Origin: Streptomyces albus subsp. albus
GTDB lineage: Bacteria > Actinomycetota > Actinomycetes > Streptomycetales > Streptomycetaceae
NCBI RefSeq assembly: GCF_000719865.1
Contig: NZ_JOID01000031.1
Location: 1-64,000, forward strand
Length of the DNA stretch: 64,000 bases
Direction of reading: 5' to 3'
The translations under genes were made by a program, and so were the position numbers. Of the stretch, positions 1 to 8,932 are shown in pieces. Each line of letters starts with the position of its first letter. Positions within the stretch are counted from its first letter, which is position 1. The notes beneath the pieces are model-generated. The model was not told where the DNA came from. It was given only the letters and a program-made list of their open reading frames with translations, and searched no databases.

Positions 1-671
1 ACGGGCCAACCCCCGGCACGGATGCCGTAACCCCAGCCGCAGCGACACCCGCCGGCCCGCGACGCACCCGCCACCACCACCGCGCCGCCCACCCGGCGCT
101 CTGACCGCAGCGGTTCTCCGGACAGGTATCGACGACGAACTGGCGGGCCCAGAGGCGAACTTCACTGCCTAACCGACAGACGGCAGACGGCAGTCAACGG
201 ACGGCAGGCACGGACGACAGACTGCAGACATTCGGCGGCAGTTGACCACGGCGATCGGCTTCGACAGCCAGTGATCCGATGACCAAGTTCGCTGTGCTAT
301 CCGCTCAGCGGCCGTGGGTGCTCCGTATGCCCCAGCCCTGCCCGGCCGGCACCAGATCCGGAGATGAGCCAGGTCGTTTTCCGCCCGCCTGGCATACCGT
401 CTGGCCTGCTGCCTGCTGCCTGCTGCCTGCTGCTGCCGCCTTACTGCTGCCGCCTGCCGCGACCCATCGGCCCGCCATGACCGTCCGCCGACACCCGGTC
501 AACCGTCCGCCAGCCGCTCGTCAACCGTCCGCCGACCGATCTACCGGCCCGTCTGTCGGCGGTGTCCCGTCGGTCGCCCTCTCCGCTCCGCACCACGCGG
601 CTCCGCACCACGCCGCTCTCGCACCTCGCCGCTCCGCACCACGCCGCTTCCCGATGCCGTGGCAGCGTCTC
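1..671. other. Left-edge region with no supported gene
   Basis: No reading frame here has family-like composition, and the open frames are GC-driven shadows. The region holds short imperfect repeats: CTGCCTG-type units near 410-435 and CCGCACCACGC-type units near 588-650. I cannot tell whether a gene lies just outside the window. The acyltransferase gene on the minus strand ends at its right border. Confidence 0.5.
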
Positions 672-2039
672 CTACCGTCGGCGCGTGTTCGCCAGCCTCT
701 GCCTCATCCATGGCGTCAACGGCCGTTCCACCCAGTGGTGCAGCAGCCACGCCAGCATCAGCATCCCGGCGAGCGTTCCGGCGAACGTCGCGGCCGACGG
801 CACTCCCCATGTCCGGTGCAGCACCTGCACCGTCACCCAGCCCAGATGCTCGTGCACCAGATAGAACGGATAGGTCAGCGCGCCCGCGACGGTCAGCCAC
901 CTCCAGTTCGCCCACCGGAGGTATCCCAGCGCAATCAGGCCGACCGCCACGAAACCGGCTGTGACGATCAGAACGATGACCAGTGACGACCGGTATGAGA
1001 AGGCCGGCACGTCCGCAGGGTGCCAGAGGTTGTCCACCGCGTACTTCTGGCCGATCAGCCAGCTGATGCCCACGACGCCCCACGCGACGGTGTCGCGACG
1101 GTCCCGGTACAGCAGGTACAGGCCGATGCCGCCGATGAAGAAGGCCGAGTGCTCCGGCATCAGCACGATGGCCGGCAAGGGCTCCCCGCTTGCCTCGGCC
1201 ATCGCGGCCGCCAGCGTCCACGCGGCGCAGAACATCAGCACGCGTCCCCTCGTCGCCCCGGGCACCACCACGAACAGCGCGAAGAGGACGTAGAACCTCA
1301 GCTCCACCCAGAGAGTCCAGTCCACGCCCAGAACCCGCTCGGAGCCCAGCGGCTCCTGCAGCATCGTCATATTGACCAGCGCGTCACTGGGCGATACGGC
1401 GTCGTACCCCACCCACGGCAGCGCGAAGACCAGCGTGACGAGCACGACCGCCGCCCAGTAGGCCGGGTAGAGCCGGGCGACGCGGGAGGCGAAGAACGAG
1501 CGCAGGGGGCGCCCCCAGCCGCTCATGCAGATCACGAAGCCGCTGATGACGAAGAAGACCTGCACGCCGAGACTGCCGTACGCGAAGACCTGTGAGGCGC
1601 TGGGGAACTGCTCGGCGGGCGAGGTTCCCCAGGCGCGGCCGATGTCGCCGTCCCGGCCGCCGTAGTGGTAGCAGGCGACCATCAGGGCGGCGACGAGCCG
1701 CAGTCCGTCGAGGGCGCGCAGCCGGGGTTGCGGCCGTCCGCGCGCCCCCGCCCCGCCGCCCTCCAGTCCTGCGCCGGGCAGGGCGGCTTCGCCGGAGGCG
1801 CTGGGCCTGCCGGAGGCACAGGGCGTGCCGGAAGCGCTGGGCGTGCCTGAAATACCGCGCAGGCCGGACGGATCCGGGATGCCCGACGTGTTGGGGCTGC
1901 CGGGGGAATCCGGGCTGTCCGGCACCGCCGCCGGCCACGGGCTGTCCGGCACCGCCGCCGGCGCGGACGGCGCGGACGGCCCGTCCGCCGTCGGCGGCAG
2001 TGGTGCCGGGCGCAAGGCGCCGTTGTCGGTGCCTGTCAC
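672..2039 (-). CDS. Acyltransferase family 3 membrane protein (O-acetyltransferase-like)
   Basis: 455-residue membrane protein of the acyltransferase-3 family, which O-acylates surface sugars using acyl-CoA. The first ~105 residues are a disordered Ser/Pro/Gly/Asp-rich tail with repeated ASGTP/ASGRP-like units. The family core follows, opening with LRALDGLRLVAALMVACYHY; the His near its end is the usual catalytic residue. About ten hydrophobic helices follow. The start is GTG, 10 nt after the stop of the upstream polysialyltransferase-like gene, so this is the third gene of the left arm of the glycopolymer cluster. From context I infer that it acetylates the nonulosonic-acid polymer or its sugar substituents. 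The family call is firm; the substrate is a guess. Confidence 0.85.
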   Translation of the reverse strand: MTGTDNGALRPAPLPPTADGPSAPSAPAAVPDSPWPAAVPDSPDSPGSPNTSGIPDPSGLRGISGTPSASGTPCASGRPSASGEAALPGAGLEGGGAGARGRPQPRLRALDGLRLVAALMVACYHYGGRDGDIGRAWGTSPAEQFPSASQVFAYGSLGVQVFFVISGFVICMSGWGRPLRSFFASRVARLYPAYWAAVVLVTLVFALPWVGYDAVSPSDALVNMTMLQEPLGSERVLGVDWTLWVELRFYVLFALFVVVPGATRGRVLMFCAAWTLAAAMAEASGEPLPAIVLMPEHSAFFIGGIGLYLLYRDRRDTVAWGVVGISWLIGQKYAVDNLWHPADVPAFSYRSSLVIVLIVTAGFVAVGLIALGYLRWANWRWLTVAGALTYPFYLVHEHLGWVTVQVLHRTWGVPSAATFAGTLAGMLMLAWLLHHWVERPLTPWMRQRLANTRRR

Positions 2040-2049
2040 GTGCGCCCCG

Positions 2050-3744
2050 TCATCGAGCCCTGCCCCGCTTGCCCGTGATCCGGCGCTGCACCGTGCGTGC
2101 CCGCCGGACGGCCCGCCGGACCGCCGGATTGCGCGGGAGGAAGGCGAGTTGTGACGGGACCGCGCCGGGGAGCCCGAGCGCGGTGAGGCGGCGCCGTTTG
2201 AAGTACCGCCAGGTGTAACCGTCCAGGTGATCGCGGAGGTAGCGTTCCGCCACCGGCCGCAGTCCGGGGTGGAGCTGTGCCTGCATGGCGTATCCGACGG
2301 CCGTGACCAGATCGGTCAGCTGTTCTCCCGAGCGCAGCAGCGCGGGCGTGGTGGCACCGCGGAGCACGGCGCTGTCGGCGTCCAGGTCGGGCAGCAGCGC
2401 GTCAACGATGGTGACGGGCACCCGGTTGCTGTTCTGGTACGGGCTGAGCCGCTCCAGCAGCAGCTCCGTACCGGTGCGGGCGACCGGTAGCCGGTAGAAG
2501 GCCGCGGCGGTCAGCAGCGCGGTGGAGAAGCAGCCGGCGACGAGCGCGGGCCGCATGCGCTCGTAGAGCACCTCGGCGAGCACCGGGGTGTCCAGGACGG
2601 TCAGTTCCAGGCCGAGTTCACCGGCCTCCTTCTCCAGCATCCTCGACCAGCGCGCGGGCGCGGTCGGGTGCGGTTTGAAGACGACGTGGTGGTGGCCGAG
2701 TGCGGCCACCCCGCGCAGCATCCGCACGTGGAGCCGCTCCTCCTCCTCGGCGGTGAGGATGTCCAGCGCGGAGAGGTATTGCCCCAGCAGCAGAGCCGGA
2801 CCACCGGCCTTCCCGGTCTCCCCGGCCTTCCCGGCCTTCCCGGTCTCCCCGGCCTTCCCGGCCTTCCCGGGGACAGCGCCGGAGAGCCGCAGGGGCAGCA
2901 CATCGTCGTCCACGGCGGCGGCCACTTCGGCGAGTACGGAGGTGAAGGCCGCGGTGGGGACGATCCGCTGTTCGACCCCGAACTCGGTGAGCAGCAGCGG
3001 CCGCAGGCCCGGCACGAGGTCGAGGTGGAGCAGCCGGCGGATGCGGGTGCCGACGAGGGCGTCGATCTTGTTGCGGGTGGGCCCGTAGCTCATGAGACCG
3101 TCGGCGTACACGTCGACGGCGGCGTCCGGGAACAGTTGCGCCAGTGCCAGGGCGGGGTTCACCTGGATGGACTCGACCACGACCTCCACGTCGTCGTCGC
3201 CCAGGCCCCACAGCAGCCGCAACTGCCGCTCCCACAGCGGTACGTCGTCGGGGCGCGGGGCCCAACCGCTGGGGTGATAGGGGCTGATGGTGTCGTTCCA
3301 GGACAGCACCCGGTCGAAGCGGGACCGCAGGGGCTGGAAGCCGGGCATGGTGTCGAGCGGTGGGGCGGTCTCCGGGGTGGCGGCGTTGTTGCTGACGAGC
3401 AGCAGCCGGCGTCCGGACGGCTGGAAGCAGCCCGCGTCGAGGGCGGCGGCGAGCGTGGCGGCTCCGTAGAGGGTGGAGGCGACGAAGATCTGCGTCCGGC
3501 CCCGGGGGGAGGAGGCGCGGGGCGTGGTGCCGGCGTTCGCCGTGGTGGTGCCGGCCGGGGCGTCCGGGGCGTGTGTGCTGTACTCGGCGTCCGTGCCGCC
3601 ATGGGCGTCCGTGCCGCCCATGGCGTCTGCGCCGCCCGTGGTGTCCGTAACGTCCTGGGCGTCCGTGCCGCCCGGGCTCCCGGAGGCGTCGCCGGAGCTG
3701 CCGGGGCCGGGGGCGGTCTCGTCGTGGTCGGCGGGGCCGGGCAT
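2050..3744 (-). CDS. Polysialyltransferase-family glycosyltransferase
   Basis: 564-residue protein of the bacterial polysialyltransferase-like group (GT-B-like enzymes that use CMP-activated nonulosonic acids). The first ~80 residues are low complexity, with GGTDA/TDAHGGTDA units. The catalytic part starts near TQIFVASTLYGAATLAAALDAG. The C-terminal half carries the two hallmarks of CMP-sialic-acid transferases, a KPHP motif and a Ser/Thr motif in AGCFSTALLTAAAF. Between the halves lies a Gly-X-Y stretch of KAG/ETG triplets encoded by seven 9-bp units. The ATG overlaps the stop of the GT2 gene (ATGA), so the two are translationally coupled. It probably polymerises or transfers the Kdn/sialic-type residue made by the divergent arm. 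Confidence 0.75.
   Translation of the reverse strand: MPGPADHDETAPGPGSSGDASGSPGGTDAQDVTDTTGGADAMGGTDAHGGTDAEYSTHAPDAPAGTTTANAGTTPRASSPRGRTQIFVASTLYGAATLAAALDAGCFQPSGRRLLLVSNNAATPETAPPLDTMPGFQPLRSRFDRVLSWNDTISPYHPSGWAPRPDDVPLWERQLRLLWGLGDDDVEVVVESIQVNPALALAQLFPDAAVDVYADGLMSYGPTRNKIDALVGTRIRRLLHLDLVPGLRPLLLTEFGVEQRIVPTAAFTSVLAEVAAAVDDDVLPLRLSGAVPGKAGKAGETGKAGKAGETGKAGGPALLLGQYLSALDILTAEEEERLHVRMLRGVAALGHHHVVFKPHPTAPARWSRMLEKEAGELGLELTVLDTPVLAEVLYERMRPALVAGCFSTALLTAAAFYRLPVARTGTELLLERLSPYQNSNRVPVTIVDALLPDLDADSAVLRGATTPALLRSGEQLTDLVTAVGYAMQAQLHPGLRPVAERYLRDHLDGYTWRYFKRRRLTALGLPGAVPSQLAFLPRNPAVRRAVRRARTVQRRITGKRGRAR
2806..2868. repeat. Seven tandem 9-bp units inside the polysialyltransferase-like gene
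   Basis: On the plus strand the units are GGCCTTCCC and GGTCTCCCC in the order A-B-A-A-B-A-A. On the coding (minus) strand they give Gly-Lys-Ala and Gly-Glu-Thr triplets. Because each unit is three codons, gain or loss of units keeps the frame and only changes the length of a flexible linker. Confidence 0.95.
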
Positions 3745-4796
3745 CAGGCCGCCACCTCCGCGCCGGAGAGGGCGGCCCGCCGGCGCAGCCGCCGGAGCCG
3801 CGAGCCGCGCCGCAGGTCCATCGAGTCGAGGGCGTCCTTGAGGACGTCCTGCGGCATGCGCCGCAGGGCTGCGGCGCTCATCGAGCGCAACTTACGTGCC
3901 ACGGCCGGTTCAAACCTCTCCATATTGCCGAGATGGTGGGCGATGATCGCGCAGTACGTCCGTACCGCCTTCGGGAGCAGCAGGTCCGCGTCCCGGTCCC
4001 GCGAGGTCTCCTCGACGACCTGGTCGAGCGCGCGGATGAAGTCCAGTTGCCGGACGTCCCCGATCTGCGTCAGGGAGGTGGCGATGCCGCGCCGGTAGAA
4101 GACGCCGTGCAGTCCGACGACGGCGAAGGACTCCGCCTCCCGGTGCAGCCGCCAGATCCACGGCCGGTCCTCGGCGGTGCGCAGGCCGTCATGGAAGCGG
4201 AGCACGCCGTTGTCCGCGAGGCGCCGGTGGTAGATGCCGGCCCACGCGTAGGCGTAGTCCACGGAGGTGGAGCGCTCCGCGGGCAGGATGGCGTCGCGCG
4301 GGTTCATGACGACGTGGCGCGGACCGTGCGGCACCCGGCGGAGGGAGCGGCTCCGGCCGGTGTTCTCGACATGGTCGGTGCGAACGAAGTCGCAGCCGAA
4401 GTCCTCGATGGCGGCGACGAGTTCCGCGTAGTGGCCGGGGGCGAGCCAGTCGTCGCCGTCGAGGAAGGTCAGGTACTCGCCGTGCGCCGCGTCGATACCC
4501 GTATTGCGTGCGGTGGCGAGCCCGCTGTTCTTTTCGTGCCGCAGCACCACGGAACCGGGAAGCTCGCGCTCGGCGCGGGCCAGGATTTCCGGCGTTCCGT
4601 CCGTCGAGCAGTCGTCGACGAGGATGAATTCGAAATCCTGTCGCGCGTTGGCGTGCAGACTTCTGAGTGCGTCGGGTGCGAACGCCTGGACGTTGTAAAA
4701 GGGCACGATGACGGAGAGCTTGACCACCCGGGCGACGTTAGGCGGAGGCCAGTCATTCGTCTTGTCCATCGGTGGGAATTCTGGTGAACGAAGCAT
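3744..4796 (-). CDS. Family 2 glycosyltransferase
   Basis: 350-residue GT-A glycosyltransferase. KLSVIVPFYNVQ opens the nucleotide-sugar fold, FILVDDCSTDGTPEI and the DGDD motif of LTFLDGDDWLAPG are the donor/metal-binding signatures, and TAEDRPWIWR resembles the acceptor-side acidic motif. No transmembrane segment is evident, so it probably works at the inner membrane face on a lipid-linked acceptor. It is the first gene of the left arm and overlaps the next gene by one base pattern (ATGA). The start is uncertain: ATG at 4796 is used here, ATG at 4769 is in frame, and the conserved region begins only at about residue 27. Neither start has a good ribosome site. Confidence 0.88.
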   Translation of the reverse strand: MLRSPEFPPMDKTNDWPPPNVARVVKLSVIVPFYNVQAFAPDALRSLHANARQDFEFILVDDCSTDGTPEILARAERELPGSVVLRHEKNSGLATARNTGIDAAHGEYLTFLDGDDWLAPGHYAELVAAIEDFGCDFVRTDHVENTGRSRSLRRVPHGPRHVVMNPRDAILPAERSTSVDYAYAWAGIYHRRLADNGVLRFHDGLRTAEDRPWIWRLHREAESFAVVGLHGVFYRRGIATSLTQIGDVRQLDFIRALDQVVEETSRDRDADLLLPKAVRTYCAIIAHHLGNMERFEPAVARKLRSMSAAALRRMPQDVLKDALDSMDLRRGSRLRRLRRRAALSGAEVAA

Positions 4797-4914
4797 GGCG
4801 GAACGGTTAACTCGACTTCTGTGCAGGCTGATTCGCCGTCCGGCGACTTCTTGTTAACCCTTTGTTGAGATGGCGTTGGGCCGGGAAACGAAAAGCCTTC
4901 CTAGCGTTTTCGAC
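4797..4914. promoter_or_regulatory. Divergent promoter region of the nonulosonic-acid cluster
   Basis: AT-richer gap between the two arms. It has two copies of the palindrome GTTAAC (4806-4811 and 4853-4858). A -10-like TAGCGT at 4902-4907 ends 7 nt before GTG 4915, which fits a leaderless start for the right arm. The two palindromes could be an operator, but nothing here shows the regulator. Confidence 0.45.
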
Positions 4915-6144
4915 GTGCCAGCCAGTACCAGTCCTCGTCCGCGGGTCGCCGTACTCGCCGATTCCGATACGCGATGGAAATGGGGCGCGCTCACCGCGCA
5001 CCGCATCGCGCCGGATCACCGGCTTGACGGCTTTCTCCTGCGCGGACGAGCCACGCCGACCGCCCGTCAACTCGACGAGGTGGGAGTCCGCGCGGACTCC
5101 CTCCGCGAGGTGACCACCGCCGGGTTCCTCCGCGCGGTCACCGGCGAGCCGTACGACGTGGTCGTCCTGGCGTGCGTCGGCGGGGCAGTCCAGGCGATGC
5201 TGCACGGCCTGGCCCGCGCCACGGCCGGCGCCGGCGAGGTGGAACGCGGCGAGGCCGGCCCGGGTGCCGCGGCCAACGGCACCACCCCAGCCCTCGGCAC
5301 CGTCCCCGCCCCCGGCACACCCGCCCCCGGCACACCCGCCCCCGGGCCGGCTCCGGGGGAGCGGCCCCACACCGTCTGCTTCGCCGTCCAGCCGTCCGTA
5401 CCGGACAACCGCGCGGGACGCGATTACCTGCTGCGCCGGGCCGCCGGGCACGCGCGGCTGCACCCCGACCGCGAGGTGCTGATCAAGCTGCGCAGCAAGC
5501 CCGGCGAGCACACCACGCACATCGAGGAACTGCCGTACCAGAAGCTGGTGTCCAGGCTGCCCGGCGGCCTGCCCGCCAACTGCCGCCTGGTCTACGGGCA
5601 CATGGGCGAAGTGCTGGACCGCACGGACCTGCTGGTCACGGTCAGCTCCACGGCCGCCCTGGAGGCCCTGCACCGCGGGATCCCCACGGCCGTCCTCACC
5701 GACCTGGGCATCCGCGAGGCACTCGGCAACCACCATTTCCTGGGCTCCGGCTGCCTGGCCTCCTGGGACGAGCTGGACGCCGGGCACCGGCCGGAGCCGG
5801 ACCGCTCCTGGCTCGCACGGCAGGGGGTGGCCGCCGACGGCCACTACGAGCACGCCTTCGACGCCGCCCGCGAGCGGATCGCCGAGCTGCTGGCCCGGCC
5901 CGCCCTGCCGCCCATCGCGCCGTACTACACCACCTTCACCGCGCCCGGTTACCTGCCCGGCATCCTCGCCCGTTACGGGCTGGACGTCCGCGGCGAGCCG
6001 ACGGGCTCCGGCGCCGAGGACGACACGGCCGCCCGCGGCGTCCGGCAGGTCGTCAGGAGCGCCGTACGGGACGCGGCGCGCGGTGCCTACCGCCACGGGG
6101 TGCAGCGCGTGGCGCCCGTCATCCGCCGGCTGGGGGAGCTGTGA
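4915..6144 (+). CDS. Putative GT-B-like glycosyltransferase of the glycopolymer cluster (DUF6716-like)
   Basis: 409-residue protein. PRVAVLADSDTRWKWGAL opens a Rossmann-like N-terminal half. DLLVTVSSTAALEALHRG followed by PTAVLTDLGIREALGNHHF is the pattern of GT-B transferases for capsule, Kdo or teichoic polymers. A Pro/Ala/Gly-rich insert with PAPGT repeats interrupts the middle. I use GTG 4915 because TAGCGT sits 7 nt upstream, a leaderless layout; the longer ATG 4870 start is in frame but has no ribosome site. The stop overlaps the GTG of a possible longer start for the next gene. It probably transfers a sugar or nonulosonic residue during polymer assembly. The family level is moderately sure and the specific function is unknown. 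Confidence 0.7.
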   Translation: MPASTSPRPRVAVLADSDTRWKWGALTAHRIAPDHRLDGFLLRGRATPTARQLDEVGVRADSLREVTTAGFLRAVTGEPYDVVVLACVGGAVQAMLHGLARATAGAGEVERGEAGPGAAANGTTPALGTVPAPGTPAPGTPAPGPAPGERPHTVCFAVQPSVPDNRAGRDYLLRRAAGHARLHPDREVLIKLRSKPGEHTTHIEELPYQKLVSRLPGGLPANCRLVYGHMGEVLDRTDLLVTVSSTAALEALHRGIPTAVLTDLGIREALGNHHFLGSGCLASWDELDAGHRPEPDRSWLARQGVAADGHYEHAFDAARERIAELLARPALPPIAPYYTTFTAPGYLPGILARYGLDVRGEPTGSGAEDDTAARGVRQVVRSAVRDAARGAYRHGVQRVAPVIRRLGEL

Positions 6145-6323
6145 GCGGCCGCCGGGACACGGCCGCCGGCCCGCGCCCGCCCTCGTCGGGACCTGCCGAA
6201 GCCGCGTCCGCGCCTTCCGCACCCGCATCCGTGTACGCACCCGCACCCGCTCCCGGGGACCGGCGGCAGCCGCCGCACCGGAGCGAGCAGACCGGGGCCC
6301 CAGGGCCCTCCGAAGGAGCCACC

Positions 6324-7658
6324 ATGCCGCAGCCCGGAGCCGAGGCCGCGGGCCGGCCCGCGAGCCGCCCCGGGAAGGACGGGCCGTCCGTACTGGCCGT
6401 CATCCCGGCCCGGGGCGGGTCGAAGGGCGTACCCGGCAAGAACCTCGCCGCGGTCGGCGGCGTGCCGCTGGTCGTGCGCGCCGTCCGGGAGTGCCTGGCG
6501 AGCCGTCATGTGACGGACGTCGTCGTCTCCACCGACGACGACGCCATCGCCGCGGCGGCTCTCGGCGCCGGGGCCGAGGTGGTGCGCCGCCCGGCCGGCA
6601 TCGCGGGTGACACCGCCACGAGCGAGGCGGCCGTGCTGCACGCCATGGACGCCCACGAGGCGCGGCACGGCCGCGGTACGGACGTCGTCCTGCTCGTGCA
6701 GTGCACCAGCCCGTTCCTGCTCCGTGAGGACATCGACGGGGTGGCGGCGGCGGTGGCCGAGGAGGGGGCCGACAGCGCGCTGACCGTCGCGCCGTTCCAC
6801 GGCTTCGTCTGGCGCGAGACCGGGGGAGCCGGCGGAGCCGGGGGAGCGGACGGCACCGGCGCTACGGACGGCACCGGCGACGAGACCGGCGCCGGCGGCA
6901 TCGACGGCGTCGGCGTCAACCACGACAAGGCGCACCGCCCCCGCCGCCAGGACCGCCCGCAGGACTTCCTGGAGACCGGGGCCGCGTACGCCATGGACGC
7001 CGCGGGCTTCCGCGAGGTGGGCCACCGCTTCTTCGGCCGCACCGTGCCCGTGCGCACCGACCCGGCCCGGGTCCTGGAGATCGACGACCCGCACGACCTG
7101 GCCCGCGCCCGCGCCCTCGCGCCCCTGCTGGACGCCCCCTCGGGCACCGGCGAGGACGCCGCGACCCGGCCCCGGGCGCTTCCCACCCGCGACGACATCG
7201 ACGCGGTGGTACTCGACTTCGACGGCACCCAGACCGACGACAGGGTGTACGTCGACTCCGACGGACGGGAGATGGTCGCCGTGCACCGCGGCGACGGGCT
7301 CGGCATCGCCGCACTCCGCCGCACCGACGGCCTGAAGCTGCTGATCCTGTCCACGGAGCAGAACCCGGTCGTGGCCGCCCGGGCCCGCAAGCTGCGGGTC
7401 CCGGTACTCCACGGCATCGACCGGAAAGACCTCGCGCTCAAACAGTGGTGCGAGGAGGAGGGCATCGCGCCCGAACGTGTGCTCTACGTCGGCAATGACG
7501 TGAACGACCTGCCCTGCTTCGGCCTCGTCGGCTGGCCCGTGGCGGTCGCGAACGCCCACGACGTCGTCCGCGGCGCAGCCCGCGCGGTGACGACGACCCG
7601 CGGGGGCGACGGCGCGATCCGCGAGATCGCCGGATGGGTCCTCGGCCCCACGCTCTGA
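6324..7658 (+). CDS. Bifunctional CMP-nonulosonate synthetase / KdsC-type phosphatase
   Basis: 444 residues. The N-terminal ~270 residues are an acylneuraminate cytidylyltransferase, which activates a nonulosonic acid with CTP. The nucleotide-binding motif RGGSKGVPGKN is at residues 30-40, LVQCTSPF follows, and a Gly-rich insert of ~30 residues interrupts the domain. The C-terminal ~150 residues are a HAD phosphatase of the KdsC type. Its nucleophile pair is Asp298/Asp300 in DFDGT, a Ser/Thr motif lies in LILST, and the metal motif GNDVND starts at 390, so it looks catalytically complete. ATG 6324 has GGAG 5 nt upstream; GTG 6141, overlapping the previous stop, is the alternative. An intact phosphatase suggests the pathway passes through a 9-phosphate, as in Kdn synthesis from mannose 6-phosphate. 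Confidence 0.87.
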   Translation: MPQPGAEAAGRPASRPGKDGPSVLAVIPARGGSKGVPGKNLAAVGGVPLVVRAVRECLASRHVTDVVVSTDDDAIAAAALGAGAEVVRRPAGIAGDTATSEAAVLHAMDAHEARHGRGTDVVLLVQCTSPFLLREDIDGVAAAVAEEGADSALTVAPFHGFVWRETGGAGGAGGADGTGATDGTGDETGAGGIDGVGVNHDKAHRPRRQDRPQDFLETGAAYAMDAAGFREVGHRFFGRTVPVRTDPARVLEIDDPHDLARARALAPLLDAPSGTGEDAATRPRALPTRDDIDAVVLDFDGTQTDDRVYVDSDGREMVAVHRGDGLGIAALRRTDGLKLLILSTEQNPVVAARARKLRVPVLHGIDRKDLALKQWCEEEGIAPERVLYVGNDVNDLPCFGLVGWPVAVANAHDVVRGAARAVTTTRGGDGAIREIAGWVLGPTL

Positions 7659-7986
7659 CTCCCACGCTCCCAACTGCCCACGCTCCCAACTGCCCACGCT
7701 CCGACTGCCCCACGACCCGCAGACCGCCCCGGGCAGACCGCCCCACGGCAGACCGCCCCACCGACCATCCCGCACAGCCCACCGCACAGCCCACCGCACG
7801 AACCCCGACCGAACACCCCGCAGACCACAGCCGAACAGCCCATCCCGGGCCGGCCGCCCGCTCGGGGTCCGCACCGGAACGCGCCACCCGGCCAACGCGC
7901 CACAGAGCACCGGAACGTTCCGCAGCACCCCAACACCGCGAGAACCCCGAGAACCCCCGAGAACCCCGAAAAAGAGGATCTTCCTG
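7646..7986. repeat. Spacer with 16-bp tandem repeats before neuB
   Basis: About 330 bp separates the cytidylyltransferase and synthase genes. At 7661-7707 the unit CCCACGCTCCCAACTG is repeated nearly three times, preceded by a degenerate copy. The rest is rich in CCGCACAGCCCAC-like and GAGAACCCC units and is strongly depleted of G on the plus strand. I see no gene. The end holds GAGG 9 nt before the neuB start. Confidence 0.8.
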
Positions 7987-8913
7987 ATGAGCACCACGTC
8001 CCGTCTTCGCACCCTCGGTGACCGCCTCGCCGGACCGGGCCAGCCCGTGTACATCACCGGCGAGATCGGCATCAACCACAACGGTGACCTGGAGAACGCG
8101 TTCGCGCTGATCGACGCCGCCGCCGACGCCGGCTGCGACGCCGTCAAGTTCCAGAAGCGGACCCCCGAGGTCTGCACCCCGCGCGACCAGTGGGAGATCG
8201 AGCGCGACACCCCCTGGGGCCGCATGACGTACATCGACTACCGGCACCGCGTCGAGTTCGACGAGGACGGCTACCGGCAGATCGACGAGCACTGCAAGAA
8301 GCGGAACATCGCCTGGTTCGCCTCCCCGTGGGACGAGGAGTCCGTCGCCTTCCTGGAGAAGTTCGACGTCCCCTGCTACAAGGTGGCCTCCGCCTCGCTG
8401 ACCGACGACGGCCTGCTGCGCGCCATGCGCGCCACCGGCCGCACCGTCATCCTCTCGACGGGCATGTCCACCCCGAAGCAGATCCGGCACGCGGTAGAGG
8501 TGCTCGGCAGCGACAACATCCTGCTCTGCCACGCCACCAGCACCTACCCGGCGAAGGCCGAGGAGCTCAACCTGCGCGTGATCAACACGCTCCAGGCCGA
8601 GTACCCGAACGTGCCGATCGGCTACTCCGGCCACGAGACCGGTCTGCAGACGACCCTCGCCGCCGTCGCCCTCGGCGCCGCCTTCGTCGAGCGCCACATC
8701 ACCCTCGACCGCGCCATGTGGGGCTCCGACCAGGCCGCCTCCGTCGAGCCGCAGGGCCTGCAGCGCCTGGTCCGCGACATCCGGGTCGTGGAGGAGGCGC
8801 TCGGGGACGGCGTCAAGAAGGTCTACGAGAGCGAGCTCGGTCCCATGAAGAAGCTGCGCCGGGTCGCCGGGGTCGTCGCCGAGGGCGCCGACCGCGAGCC
8901 CGCGGCGGTCTGA
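7987..8913 (+). CDS. neuB: NeuB-family nonulosonic acid synthase
   Basis: 308 residues. It condenses phosphoenolpyruvate with a hexose or hexosamine (ManNAc, or mannose or its 6-phosphate) to give sialic acid or Kdn (9-phosphate). The TIM barrel shows GEIGINHNGD, DAVKFQKR, WFASPWDEES, LSTGMST, CHATSTYP and GYSGHETG, all standard NeuB positions. Typical NeuB proteins are ~345 residues with a C-terminal SAF/antifreeze-like lid; this one ends after the barrel, so the lid is missing. The ATG has GAGG 9 nt upstream. It follows the CMP-synthetase/phosphatase gene in the right arm. The fold is certain; which nonulosonate is made is inferred. Confidence 0.9.
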   Translation: MSTTSRLRTLGDRLAGPGQPVYITGEIGINHNGDLENAFALIDAAADAGCDAVKFQKRTPEVCTPRDQWEIERDTPWGRMTYIDYRHRVEFDEDGYRQIDEHCKKRNIAWFASPWDEESVAFLEKFDVPCYKVASASLTDDGLLRAMRATGRTVILSTGMSTPKQIRHAVEVLGSDNILLCHATSTYPAKAEELNLRVINTLQAEYPNVPIGYSGHETGLQTTLAAVALGAAFVERHITLDRAMWGSDQAASVEPQGLQRLVRDIRVVEEALGDGVKKVYESELGPMKKLRRVAGVVAEGADREPAAV

Positions 8914-8932
8914 GACCGGGAGGCCAGCCGCT

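Noticed and set aside
2668..4098. Long plus-strand frame (476 codons) opposite the polysialyltransferase-like and GT2 genes
   Set aside because: It is the antisense shadow of two well-supported genes; the product is Gly/Arg/Val-rich with no domain and no ribosome site.
6087..8234. 715-codon minus-strand frame opposite the synthetase and NeuB genes
   Set aside because: Complementary shadow of conserved catalytic domains, common in DNA above 70% GC; composition is Arg/Gly/Val noise.
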